DNA of 64,000 bases from Bog-473 sp963736525 (lineage in GTDB: Bacteria; Actinomycetota; Acidimicrobiia; Acidimicrobiales; RAAP-2): NCBI GenBank assembly GCA_963736525.1, contig CAVTPF010000016.1, positions 306,123 through 370,122 on the forward strand. Reading direction: 5' to 3'. A program made the translations under genes and the position numbers. Positions 53,576 through 62,447 of the stretch are shown here, piece after piece. Below the pieces are notes generated by a model that ran no database searches, was not told the DNA's origin, and was given only the letters and a program-made list of their open reading frames with translations. Within the stretch, counting starts at the first letter, position 1. Every line of letters starts with the position of its first letter.

Positions 53576-54206
53576 GCGAAGTGGCGAACCTTAGGACACG
53601 TGCCTAGCGATGATGTGGGCGCATTCCAGCGACTCCGTCGAGGTGGTGTCGATCTCGAGGTCGTATGAGACCCCTTCATGCACGCTGGTCGCCTGTGAGG
53701 TAGCCCCGCCAACCACACGGTCACCGCGAGCGAACTCACGGCCAGCGGCGACCTCAGCATCGCAATGCACGCCGACCCACAACACAGAGAGGCCGTCGAG
53801 ATGTGCCCGCAGTCGCGCTTGGGACACCGCTCCGGAGAGAAAGACATCGTCGTAGATGACCCGCGCACCGGCTCGAGCCATGGCTCCAATTCCAGCCATC
53901 CAGGCGGCTGCGATCTCTCGGAATCCTTCTCCGATAGTCACCTCACCGTGTTCGCCGAAGGCCACGCCGGCGTCGGTGTCCATCAGTGAGGGCGGCAACG
54001 CGTGGAGAAGATCGTCGATGCTCAGACTCATCCATGGTGTGGAGAGGATCGCCTTTAGGCAACGAGCGATAGTGGTCTTGCCCGAGCTCGACGAGCCATT
54101 GATAACGATGACCTGGGTTGTCATCGCACGACCGACAGGTCCGACCTGGTCACGTCGGAGACTCTACCGATCACCATATGTGCACCCCGTCCCGGCGATC
54201 TGGGGC
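53559..54206. repeat. 648-bp duplicated unit, copy 2
   Basis: Reverse complement of 36103-36750, matching at every base I compared. It carries the second kinase gene. Both its ends lie inside dispersed-repeat copies whose outer parts differ from those of copy 1. Confidence 0.85.
53591..54124 (-). CDS. Chloramphenicol-phosphotransferase-like P-loop kinase (copy 2)
   Basis: 177 aa, identical at protein level to the product of 36185-36718 and with the same upstream and downstream non-coding DNA. It has the P-loop NGSSSSGKTT and the CPT-type SIDDLLHALPP. Complete identity implies a recent duplication or gene conversion. Substrate unknown. Confidence 0.8.
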   Translation of the reverse strand: MTTQVIVINGSSSSGKTTIARCLKAILSTPWMSLSIDDLLHALPPSLMDTDAGVAFGEHGEVTIGEGFREIAAAWMAGIGAMARAGARVIYDDVFLSGAVSQARLRAHLDGLSVLWVGVHCDAEVAAGREFARGDRVVGGATSQATSVHEGVSYDLEIDTTSTESLECAHIIARHVS

Positions 54207-54207
54207 G
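54181..54207 (+). repeat. Dispersed repeat copy, right edge of unit 2
   Basis: CACCCCGTCCCGGCGATCTG then GGGC. The copy-1 counterpart is at 36102-36129 in the opposite orientation. Confidence 0.7.
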
Positions 54208-54244
54208 GGTCCCAGCAAGGACAAAACCAGGTGTCGGGTGCCGT

Positions 54245-54541
54245 TCAGATCACGGGCCAGTCGCTCATCGGCCCTAGGTCAAGCGCCTGAGCCGGGTGCT
54301 GCTGTTCGTGATGCTTCACGGCTCGGCGGGCGGAATGTTTGCCGTCGTACGGGCCTCGAAGGGATCTCGCGGGCTCAGGCTGGCGGTCAGCCGGACCGTC
54401 GATGTCGCGACATTGGGCACAGACGACCTCCCAGCGGTGGGGGTCATCTTTGTCAGCGTGGTGCCAACTGCCATCTTGGGCCTGCGTCCAATCCAGCCGA
54501 AGAGGTCTTGCGTACGGGAAGTGCGCTTCAGGTTCAGGCAT
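54245..54541 (-). CDS. Small zinc-ribbon-like hypothetical protein
   Basis: 98 aa. Core HRWEVVCAQCRDIDGPADRQ (CxxC pair) followed by LRGPYDGKHSARRAVKHHEQ, a wording seen in small conserved actinobacterial proteins. It resembles the 59-aa protein at 20406 in its RWEV-C-x-x-C part. Function unknown. Confidence 0.5.
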   Translation of the reverse strand: MPEPEAHFPYARPLRLDWTQAQDGSWHHADKDDPHRWEVVCAQCRDIDGPADRQPEPARSLRGPYDGKHSARRAVKHHEQQHPAQALDLGPMSDWPVI

Positions 54542-54817
54542 CTCGCTTCATCCTGTCACCAATCTGGATCTTGGGCGCCCCTTAGCCGGCGTCACTGTTC
54601 GGGGGCAGGGCCGAGGACGGGAGAAAGTTGGTACGGGCACCGGGTCTACTACCTTGCCTTCAGCCTTCGATCCCTTGCGGGATTGCGGCTCCGGATGCCC
54701 GCCTTACCGGCAAGTCGACCAACCTGCACAGCTCAGTTCTGCCCATCAGTCTGCCACCCACCCGCGTACGGGGACAGTCACACCGCGTCATGGTCAAATG
54801 GGCAAGAATGCCCGCAA

Positions 54818-55144
54818 ATGGCGTTCGGTCAGCAGTCAGGTCCACCGGCCTCGGCAAAGCAGGTACGAGAGCTTTTGGACCTCCTAAGGGGAGCCGGACA
54901 TTCTGACTTCCGTGATGCACGCGGCCCAATGGGCTTTTCCCAGCGTCAGGCTGCGGGAAAGTTCTCACGCGACGAAGCGGAGGCATTCATCGCCCGGCTA
55001 CTAGATGCAGAGTCTGATGGGAGTATCGCCATTGCAGCGCCAGCGTGGCGGCAATCCGCCCAAGAGCAAATGTTGAGCTCGCTGCCTTCGGAACAGCTCG
55101 CCGGTGAGCTTCGTCGTCGCGGATGGACCGCCATCGAGCCCTAG
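54818..55144 (+). CDS. Conserved small actinobacterial protein
   Basis: 108 aa from ATG 54818. PPASAKQVRELLDLLRGAGH, then FRDARGPMGFSQRQAAGKFS and RDEAEAFIARLLDAE, matches a widespread uncharacterised helical domain in mycobacteria and relatives. It ends in LSSLPSEQLAGELRRRGW. The longer frame upstream (from 54296) is not protein-like. The stop at 55144 lies within 31 bp of the convergent gene's stop, with a repeat copy between. Confidence 0.6.
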   Translation: MAFGQQSGPPASAKQVRELLDLLRGAGHSDFRDARGPMGFSQRQAAGKFSRDEAEAFIARLLDAESDGSIAIAAPAWRQSAQEQMLSSLPSEQLAGELRRRGWTAIEP

Positions 55145-55175
55145 TCCCGGCGACTGTTCTGGGGCACCCTGGGCC
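55144..55175 (+). repeat. Dispersed repeat copy between two convergent stops
   Basis: GTCCCGGCGACTGTTCTGGG then GCACCC. It fills the whole gap between two convergent genes, where a terminator would be expected. Confidence 0.55.
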
Positions 55176-57523
55176 TAGTTGTTGACCGTGATCGTGATGC
55201 CTTGGCTCGTGCCGGCAACCCCACCGGCGTAGGAGGCCACGCTCTGGAGCGTGTAGGTGCCGTCGGGCACCGTGGTCGTGTCCCATTGGCCGATCCAGCC
55301 GAAGTACGTGGGGGTGGAGCTCGAGATGACCTGGTCGCTCAGCGTCCCGCCGGTGAGCTCGAAGCTGACCGAGGTCACGCTGGCCGAAGCGCTGGCGTCG
55401 AGGATGGCGGCTCCTCCTGATTGCGTCGCCCCGTTCGAGGGAACGAGCACGGTGGTGGTGGGCGGCGGGTTGTTGACCGTGATAGTGATCGGCGCGCTGG
55501 TGCCGGCAACCCCACCGGCGTAGGAGGCGACGCTCTGCAGCGTGTATGTGCCGTTCGGCACCGTCGTGGTGTTCCAGGCTCCGATCCAGCCGTAATAGGT
55601 TGGCGTTGAGCCGGAAATGACGGTGTCGCTGTAGCTCCCACCGGTCAACTCGTATTGGACCTTGGTCACCCCAGGGGAGGCGCTGGCGTCGAGCCACTGG
55701 CTGCCGGTAACGGTGGCACCGTCCGCCGGCAGCGCAACGGTGGTCGTCGGCGGAGGGTTGTTCACCGTAACCGAAATGGACGCGCTAGGAGTGCTTTGGT
55801 CTGCTGCGTTCGTGGCGACGCTTTGGAGGGTGTACGTCCCGTTTGGCACGGTCGTGGTGTTCCAGCCTCCGATCCAGCCGAAGTAGGTCGGGAAGGAGCC
55901 CGAGATCACGGTGTCGTTGTAGGTCCCGCCACTGAGGACATAGTTGACCTGGGTGATTGGGACATTGTCCGAAGCCGCCGCATCGAGAAAGAGGCTGCCA
56001 GACAGAGTGGCGCCGTTGGAGGGAATCAGGACGCTCGTAGTTGGTGGCAGCGCGAGGACGGTCAGTGTTGCAGCATTGGTCGTCGCGGAGCCGTTCGTGT
56101 TGGTGAATATGGCCCGCAACTGCCACCCGTTCTGCGAGTACGGCACATTCGTTTCGCTGTAGATGGTGGAGGTAGCGCCGTTGATGTTGGCCCAAGTGGT
56201 CCCCGCATCAGTCGACTCCTGCCACTGGACGGTGGGAGAGGGGTTGCCGCTCGCTGCGGCTGTGAACGTTACGTCCCCGCCACCATTCACGCTTTGACTG
56301 ACTGGCTCGGTGGTGACGACCGGGGGCGCAGTGCCTGTGGTCTCGACCAGGGTCTGAAACAGATCTACTGGGGAAATCTCAGCCGAGTAGGTGCCAACGG
56401 CGACGCAGTCCGCCGTGCTGGTACAGGACACGCCGTCGAGGTAGTTGGCGACGCCGTTGCCGTTGAAGCTCGCCATGGGGGTGACTGACCAGTCGGTCCC
56501 GTTCCACGTCGCAGCCAAGGCCTCGTACTGGTCTGAGGCATCGATGTAGTAATCCCCAACAACTACGCAGTTGGTGGAACTGGTGCAGGACACGCCGGCG
56601 CCGGCGCCGGGGCCGGGGTTGGGGCTGGCAATCACCGACCAGATGGTCCCGTTCCAGGTCTCGACGAGGGTCTGACCCACGCCCGATGAGATGGACCCCC
56701 CATCGGCCAAGCAGCTGGTCGCGCTGGTGCACGACACGTTGGCGAGAGTATTGGAGTAGCTTCCCGGGCTGGGGCTGGGAGTGACGGACCAGATAGTCCC
56801 GTTCCAGGTCTCGGCCAGAGTCTGGTACAGGTGCGATGCATTGATATAGTCGCCCACGGCGACGCAATTGGTGGAGCTGGTGCAGGACACGCCGTTGAGA
56901 TGGTTGTCGCCACTTCCTTCGTTGGGGCTCGACGTGACCGACCAGGCAGTCCCGTTCCAGGTCTCGATCAGAGTCTGGCCCGCTTGTACTGATGGATTGG
57001 CGTAGTAGCCGACAGCAACGCAATTGGTGGAGCTGGTGCAGGAAACGCTGTTCAGGAAGTTGTCGCTGCTTCCCTCGTTAGGGCTCGGAGTGACCGACCA
57101 GGCTGTGCCATTCCATGTCTCGATCAGGCTTTGGGACACTCCTGATTCGCCTGATTGATTGGCGTATTCACCCACGGCGACGCAGTAGGTGGAGCTAGTG
57201 CAGGACACGCCGTATAGGAAGTTGCTGGTGCTTCCCGGGCTCGGGCTGGATGTGACTGACCAGCTGGTCCCGTTCCAGGTCTCAACCAAAGTGGCGGCCG
57301 TAGCTAGATTGCTGTCCTGGTAGTACCCGACGGCGACGCAGTCAGTAGAGCTGGTGCACGACACGCTGACCAGATCATTGCTGTAGGTTCCCTGGTTGGG
57401 ACTGGGGTAAATGGACCAAGTTGGAGATGCTGCCTCAGCCACTCCTATTTGGAGTACCACTGTGCTGAGTGCAACCAATAGGCTCGCACAGCAAAATAGA
57501 GAGAGCGCCATGGCGCGGCGCAT
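55175..57523 (-). CDS. Secreted multi-repeat protein: Cys-pair propeller-like repeats, Ig domains
   Basis: 782 aa from ATG 57523. Signal peptide (MALSLFCCASLLVALSTVVL ... EAAS). About eight repeats of roughly 50 aa, each LNGVSCTSSTNCVAVGDYIN followed by TLIETWNGTAWSVTPSPN, look like a beta-propeller or Kelch-like array with disulphides. Next is an immunoglobulin-type domain (TTEPVSQSVNGGGDVTFTAA, PTVQWQESTDAGTTW), then three of the window's Ig-like repeats (TTVALPADGATVTGSQWLDA and similar). No anchor motif. Probably a secreted adhesin or ligand-binding protein; function unproven. Confidence 0.75.
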   Translation of the reverse strand: MRRAMALSLFCCASLLVALSTVVLQIGVAEAASPTWSIYPSPNQGTYSNDLVSVSCTSSTDCVAVGYYQDSNLATAATLVETWNGTSWSVTSSPSPGSTSNFLYGVSCTSSTYCVAVGEYANQSGESGVSQSLIETWNGTAWSVTPSPNEGSSDNFLNSVSCTSSTNCVAVGYYANPSVQAGQTLIETWNGTAWSVTSSPNEGSGDNHLNGVSCTSSTNCVAVGDYINASHLYQTLAETWNGTIWSVTPSPSPGSYSNTLANVSCTSATSCLADGGSISSGVGQTLVETWNGTIWSVIASPNPGPGAGAGVSCTSSTNCVVVGDYYIDASDQYEALAATWNGTDWSVTPMASFNGNGVANYLDGVSCTSTADCVAVGTYSAEISPVDLFQTLVETTGTAPPVVTTEPVSQSVNGGGDVTFTAAASGNPSPTVQWQESTDAGTTWANINGATSTIYSETNVPYSQNGWQLRAIFTNTNGSATTNAATLTVLALPPTTSVLIPSNGATLSGSLFLDAAASDNVPITQVNYVLSGGTYNDTVISGSFPTYFGWIGGWNTTTVPNGTYTLQSVATNAADQSTPSASISVTVNNPPPTTTVALPADGATVTGSQWLDASASPGVTKVQYELTGGSYSDTVISGSTPTYYGWIGAWNTTTVPNGTYTLQSVASYAGGVAGTSAPITITVNNPPPTTTVLVPSNGATQSGGAAILDASASASVTSVSFELTGGTLSDQVISSSTPTYFGWIGQWDTTTVPDGTYTLQSVASYAGGVAGTSQGITITVNN

Positions 57524-57769
57524 GTGACCGATTGCGCCAGCGACCGGTGGACACTGCCCAGCGACTGACTGTTGCCGGTTCGGCCGAGCTAGCTGAGCTG
57601 TTCTGGCCCTGAAGCGACCTGGCGTTCCGGAACCTAGCCATTGGACCCCCTTTGAAGCGCGGGTATCCCTCCGAGCTTTGCGGGCGCGCCCCGAGGACCG
57701 GTAGAGGATTTCATCCCAAGACCACCCGAACCGGCGGTCCGACAGATGCGCCGAGTCACATTTCGAGAG

Positions 57770-57823
57770 CGTCCCCGAAGTGCCGCACGGTGGCACCCCG
57801 TCCCGGCAGCGAACGGAGGCACC
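57770..57823 (+). repeat. Dispersed repeat copy, full length
   Basis: GTCCCCGAAGTGCCGCACGG, then TGGCACCCCGTCCCGGCAGC and GAACGGAGGCACCC. Lies in the 430-bp gap 57524-57952, where no gene is seen. Confidence 0.75.
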
Positions 57824-57952
57824 CACTCCGAACAGTAACGACACACCCCGGATGGGTCTCTTGTCCTCACCGATCCCGCCGGTGAAGCCCTCCGCTCGGC
57901 CCCGCGGCTCTGCCCGGCACGCCATCATTCACGCCTCTGTCGTTCGTACTGC

Positions 57953-60469
57953 TCACCGACTGATTTCGGCCATCGGCGGCGTCACATCGGCCGGTGTCTC
58001 GATCTTGACCGGATCGAGAATCCGGTACGCGACCAACTTGAAGCGGTCGGTGAGGAGGAACCACACCAGCGCATAGCCCCATACCAAGGCTGCGTATCCC
58101 CAGCCGAGAGGTGTCATGAAGACCCCGTACACGGCGATCAGGGTGGCCAATGTCTGTGTGCCGAGCACGGCCAGCAGGAGGATCCGAGCGGGCCGAATCG
58201 ACCAGAACGGGCCGCGAGTGCGTGCGAGGAAGATCGTCAGGTGTCCGGCGACCGAGAGCATCAGGTACATCAGGGTCTGCAGGTGCGCATGGTCGAGGTG
58301 GAACGCCTTGTCACCCAGGTAGAACAGGCCGAAGGCGGCGATCGGACCGACGACGCCGAGCACCGTGGCGATTCCCAGCACGAGGCGCATGTTCCACGCC
58401 TCGGGCTGCTTCCTGTAGCGGACGTTGTCGTAGGCGATGGACAAGATGGCGCCGTCGTTGAGCAGTGCCAGCATCACGATCTGGATCGCCGTGACCGGGA
58501 AGAAGTTGTAGATCAGGATCACGGCCGAGACGAACAGCAGCACCCGGAGCGTCTCCGCGATGCGGTAGATCGCGTAGCTGTTCATCCGCTGGAAGATCCT
58601 TCGGCTCTCCTTGATGGCGTCGATGATCACCGAGAGCCCGGGATTCGTCAGCACGATGTCCGCCGCTGCCCGCGCCGCATCCGTGGCATCCGAGACGGCG
58701 ATGCCGCAGTCGGCCTTCTTCAGCGCAGGGGCGTCGTTCACCCCGTCGCCCGTCATGCCAATGATGTGACCTCGTTTTTGGAGGACGTCGACGATGTGGA
58801 ACTTGTGCTCGGGGAAGACTTGGGCGAACCCGTCGGCATCGTCGATGGACTCGGCCGTCGCCGCGGTCTCTTCGCGTTTCACGTCGCCCAGTCCGGTGGC
58901 ATCGAGGATATTCGTGCCCATCCCGAGTGTCTTGGCCGTCTCCCGGGCGATGGCCAGGGCATCGCCGGTGACCATCTTGACGTCCACGCCCATCTGGAAG
59001 GCGGTCGCAATGGTCGCCTTGGCGTCGTCTCGTGGTGGATCGAACAGGGGCAGCACTCCGACGAAGTTCCACGGACCGTCCCCTTCGGCCCGGGCCACAC
59101 CCAACGACCGGAAGCCTCGTGCCGCGAACCCGTCCACTGCTGCGTCGACCTCCGTCTTCACCTGCGACGCATTGGCCGACAGCTCCAGGATCACCTGGGG
59201 CGCACCCTTCGTCACCTTGAACGATGACCCGTCGGTGGCGGTGACGGTGGCCTCCGTGCACTTGCGCACCGCATCGAACGGTTGGAACTTGACCACGTGG
59301 TAGCCGTCCAACGACTGATCGTCCGCCAGTCCCCCGAGCACCGCCAGGTCGATGGCGTCGGCGTCGTCGGCGCGTGAGGCCAGGGATGCGTCGAGGATGA
59401 CTTGTCCGGGCGTGAGTGTGCCGACGGTGTAGGGATCGCCCAGGGTCAGCTTGTTCTGCGTCAGGGTCCCGGTCTTGTCCGTGCAGAGCACGTCCACGCC
59501 TGCCAGCTCCTCGATGGCCACCAACCGGCTGACGATGGCCCTCTTCGAGGCGAGTACCCGGGCCCCGACCGCCATCGTCACCGACAGCACCGTCGGCATC
59601 GCCACGGGAATGGCGGCCACGGTGAGGACGAGGGCGAACTGCAAGGTGGTGAAGAACGCGTCACCGCGGATGGTGGAGACGACGATGATCACCACAACCA
59701 TGGCCATCGCCAGGATGATCAAGAAGGTGCCGATCTTGAGGACGGCCCGTTGGAAGTGGCTGACGGTCTGGGCCTCCTGCACGAGCTCCGCGGTGTGCCC
59801 GAAGTAGGTGTCCGCACCCGTCGCGTAGACGAGTGCGCCGATCTCGCCTTGGCGGATGATGGAGGCGGAGTACACCGCGTCGCCGCTCTGGCGGCTGGCG
59901 GGCAGCGACTCCCCGGTCAGTGCCGACTGATCCACTTCGATCGGGTCGCCGTCGAGGAGGCGTGCGTCTGCGGGCACGATGTCGCCCAGGCGCAGGCGGA
60001 TGACGTCTCCCGGCACGAGCTCACGCGACGGTGGAGTGACCCACTCGCCGTCCCGTTTGACACGGGCCTTGATCGCCAACTCGGCCTTCAGCGCGGCGAT
60101 GGCCTTGCCCGCCTGGCGCTCTTCCCAGAACCCGATTCCGGCGTTGGCCACGAGCAGGACGAGGATGATGAAGAAGTCGGGCCAATGCTTGAGCACTCCG
60201 GACAGGATCACGGCTGCCTCGATCATCCAGGGGATGGGCCCCCAGAAGTAGGTGAGGAACTTCAGCAGCGGGTTGACCTTCTTCTCCACGATTTCGTTCG
60301 GGCCGTACTGCCTCAGGCGTTTCTCCGCCTCGGCCTGGGTGAGGCCATCAGGTGACGACCCCAGCCGCTTCTCAACCTCAGCGATGGGAAGGGTCTTCAG
60401 GTCGTCAACTGCATCGGGCTTGGAGCCCGAAGCCTCGTGTTCGGTGCCCTTGGACTCCATCGCGGTCAT
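57953..60469 (-). CDS. Plasma-membrane-type proton-pumping P-type ATPase
   Basis: 838 aa from ATG 60469; a second ATG at 60460 fits the AGGAG spacing better. P3A architecture: N-terminal YGPNEIVEKKVNPLLKFLTY, actuator PIEVDQSALTGESLP, phosphorylation site VDVLCTDKTGTLTQNKLTL (Asp), nucleotide domain KVTKGAPQVILEL, hinge GMTGDGVNDAPALKKADCG, and about ten membrane helices. It exports H+ using ATP, like fungal and plant Pma1. In bacteria such pumps are sporadic and often help acid tolerance. No operon partner is evident. Confidence 0.92.
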   Translation of the reverse strand: MTAMESKGTEHEASGSKPDAVDDLKTLPIAEVEKRLGSSPDGLTQAEAEKRLRQYGPNEIVEKKVNPLLKFLTYFWGPIPWMIEAAVILSGVLKHWPDFFIILVLLVANAGIGFWEERQAGKAIAALKAELAIKARVKRDGEWVTPPSRELVPGDVIRLRLGDIVPADARLLDGDPIEVDQSALTGESLPASRQSGDAVYSASIIRQGEIGALVYATGADTYFGHTAELVQEAQTVSHFQRAVLKIGTFLIILAMAMVVVIIVVSTIRGDAFFTTLQFALVLTVAAIPVAMPTVLSVTMAVGARVLASKRAIVSRLVAIEELAGVDVLCTDKTGTLTQNKLTLGDPYTVGTLTPGQVILDASLASRADDADAIDLAVLGGLADDQSLDGYHVVKFQPFDAVRKCTEATVTATDGSSFKVTKGAPQVILELSANASQVKTEVDAAVDGFAARGFRSLGVARAEGDGPWNFVGVLPLFDPPRDDAKATIATAFQMGVDVKMVTGDALAIARETAKTLGMGTNILDATGLGDVKREETAATAESIDDADGFAQVFPEHKFHIVDVLQKRGHIIGMTGDGVNDAPALKKADCGIAVSDATDAARAAADIVLTNPGLSVIIDAIKESRRIFQRMNSYAIYRIAETLRVLLFVSAVILIYNFFPVTAIQIVMLALLNDGAILSIAYDNVRYRKQPEAWNMRLVLGIATVLGVVGPIAAFGLFYLGDKAFHLDHAHLQTLMYLMLSVAGHLTIFLARTRGPFWSIRPARILLLAVLGTQTLATLIAVYGVFMTPLGWGYAALVWGYALVWFLLTDRFKLVAYRILDPVKIETPADVTPPMAEISR

Positions 60470-60510
60470 TCTCCTGCCTTTGCCCGATGAATGGCAGTCT
60501 GACCGGTCAG

Positions 60511-60560
60511 GGGTGTCCCCGTGGGGCCGCAAGGTGGCACCCAGTCCCGGCGTACGGGGC
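60511..60560 (+). repeat. Dispersed repeat copy
   Basis: GTGTCCCCGTGGGGCCGCAA, then GGTGGCACCCAGTCCCGGCG and TACGGGG. It sits between the ATPase start and the DUF1990 stop and overlaps that stop. Confidence 0.65.
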
Positions 60561-61135
60561 TAGTCAGCGCCCTCATCAACGAATCGCCTGAGCGCACGTA
60601 GGTAGCCGCCCGTACCTCCCCGTTGGAGTCCTCGCCCAACGGGGCCGGATAGGGCCACGAGAGGATCGCCTGGACGCGAGAATGCCTCGATCTCGAACTG
60701 GACGGTCTGATCAGGTGAGATCGAAACGACGAACGCTTCCTCACCTTGTTCCGGGTGGCCCGGCAACGTCCCGTAAGCGAAGCCCCAACGAGTCTGGCCA
60801 TCGATCACGCTTACGAACCGGCACGGCGCTGCGAGGGCCAGGACCGGCGTACCCAAGGTCACGATCACGGTGGCACCGGGACGGATCTCCAGGTTCTCAG
60901 GGAAGACGCGCACGCCTGGAAGACGGTGCGCTCTCCAAGACTTGAGACCCTCCACCGCTCGCTGAAAGGTCTCCGCTCCGGTTCCAAGTTGCGCTGCGTA
61001 TCGGTCGTGGTGAAACCCCTCCGGCCACTTCCCCGCCAGGGTGGCTCCGATGTCGTCGTATGTCGGTTCGGCGCTCTCGAGGGATTCCACCAGTCGCGTC
61101 ATGGCCACCGAGTCGGATGGCCGGACGAACCTCAT
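60560..61135 (-). CDS. DUF1990 family protein
   Basis: 191 aa from ATG 61135. Family wording: TYDDIGATLAGKWPEGFHHD, FQRAVEGLKSWRAHRLPGVR, WGFAYGTLPGHPEQGEEAFV and a C-terminal RGLQRGGTGGYLRALRRFVD. DUF1990 proteins share a polyketide-cyclase-like fold (SRPBCC) and have no proven role. Upstream of the proton ATPase on the same strand; a joint function is not shown. Confidence 0.8.
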   Translation of the reverse strand: MRFVRPSDSVAMTRLVESLESAEPTYDDIGATLAGKWPEGFHHDRYAAQLGTGAETFQRAVEGLKSWRAHRLPGVRVFPENLEIRPGATVIVTLGTPVLALAAPCRFVSVIDGQTRWGFAYGTLPGHPEQGEEAFVVSISPDQTVQFEIEAFSRPGDPLVALSGPVGRGLQRGGTGGYLRALRRFVDEGAD

Positions 61136-61175
61136 GCCCCGTTGTTATCAGGTCCAGCTCAATCGCCAGGCTCCG

Positions 61176-61200
61176 CACCCCGTCCCGGCGAGCTCCTATC
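61176..61200 (+). repeat. Dispersed repeat copy (partial)
   Basis: CACCCCGTCCCGGCGAGCTC; the right hairpin arm is lost. Between DUF1990 and IS110 element 2. Confidence 0.45.
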
Positions 61201-61397
61201 ACTTGTCAACCCCTCTTTGGGGTTCGGGGGTGAAGACAGCGGACACGACATTGATCAGTCACTCGAGGTGAGGACAAACTCCTATTAGGTCACGCGTATT
61301 CGAGATCGTTGGCCCGAGCTGAGGGTCGGCGAGTCGCTGGCGAGTCAGCTCCGAAGAGCGACAGTACGGGGGAAAGCCAGACCCACAGCCCGAGGAT

Positions 61398-62447
61398 CTA
61401 TGAGCGAGGCAGGTAGCGATAGACCTCGCGGGCGACGTAGCGCTTCAAGATGCGGATGACTTCGTGCTTGGTCTTGCCCTCCTTGACTCGTCGCTCGAAA
61501 TAGAGCCGGGTCTCGGGGTCGTGAGCGATGCGCACCATGACGATGCGCCACAGCGCACTGTTGGCCTGGCGATCGCCGCCGTCGTGGGCCTTGACCCTGC
61601 CGTTGGTCTTGCCCGAGCCGTCGGGGACCGGGGCCACGCCGCACAGATGGGCCCAGGCTGCTTCTGAGTGGAGCCGCTCGGGGTTGTCGCCCGCAGCCAT
61701 CACGAGGGCCGCCGCGGTGTCGGGACCGACGCCGAAGAGGCCGAGGAGATCGGGCACGGTGACGACGAGAAGGGCATCGATCCGCTCGTCGAGCTCAGCC
61801 AGCTCGCGGTCAAGCGCCTCGATGCGATGGGCCAGCGAGGACAGCGACGCCTTGGTGGCAGCGGTCACCGGATCGGGTGATCGTGTCGGCCGGAGTCTGG
61901 ACCCTTCGGCGACGAGGGCCGGCACGGAGAGGCCCTTCAAGCGGCAACGGAGCTGTTCAGGTGCGCTGTAGCCGAGGTGGCGCATCTGGATGAGGGCTTT
62001 GACCCAGGCCTGGCGGGCCGAGCGCTTGGCCACGACGAGGACCCGGATGGCCTCGACAGCACCGTCCCTCGACTTGGGGCGGCCTGTCGCCCGGCCACCG
62101 AGAGCGGCCCGTGCGGCTTCGACGGCGTCGAGCGGATCGGACTTGCCGCTGCTGCGGCGCTTCTGGCGATTGGGTCGGTCGACTTCGATGACCTCGACGC
62201 CCACCCGGCGCAGGTGGCGGGCCAGGCCGGCCCCATAGGAGCCGGTGCCCTCGACGCCGACCTTGGTGACGTCGCCGAAGCCCTCGAGCCAGCGCACCAG
62301 GGCCTTGTAGCCGGCGGGGTCGGTGGAGAAGCTCTCTGTGCCGAGCAGCCCACCCAGCGGGTCCAGCGCTGCAGCGACATGGACGTCGCGGTGGGTGTCG
62401 ACACCACCGGTCACACCACGCGCAGCTTCTACGATGGTCATGGCCAT
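61398..62447 (-). mobile_element. IS110-family transposase (element 2)
   Basis: 349 aa from ATG 62447 with AAGGAAGGAAGG upstream. N-terminal VTGGVDTHRDVHVAAALDPL (Asp), VGVEGTGSYGAGLARHL (Glu) and SGKSDPLDAVEAARAAL (Asp, Asp). C-terminal LGLFGVGPDTAAALVMAAGD, CGVAPVPDGSGKTNGRVKAH and RDPET-like Tnp motifs. It is of a different subgroup from element 1 at 44402, so two independent insertions. The frame is intact. Element edges and bridge RNA region cannot be read by eye. Confidence 0.9.
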
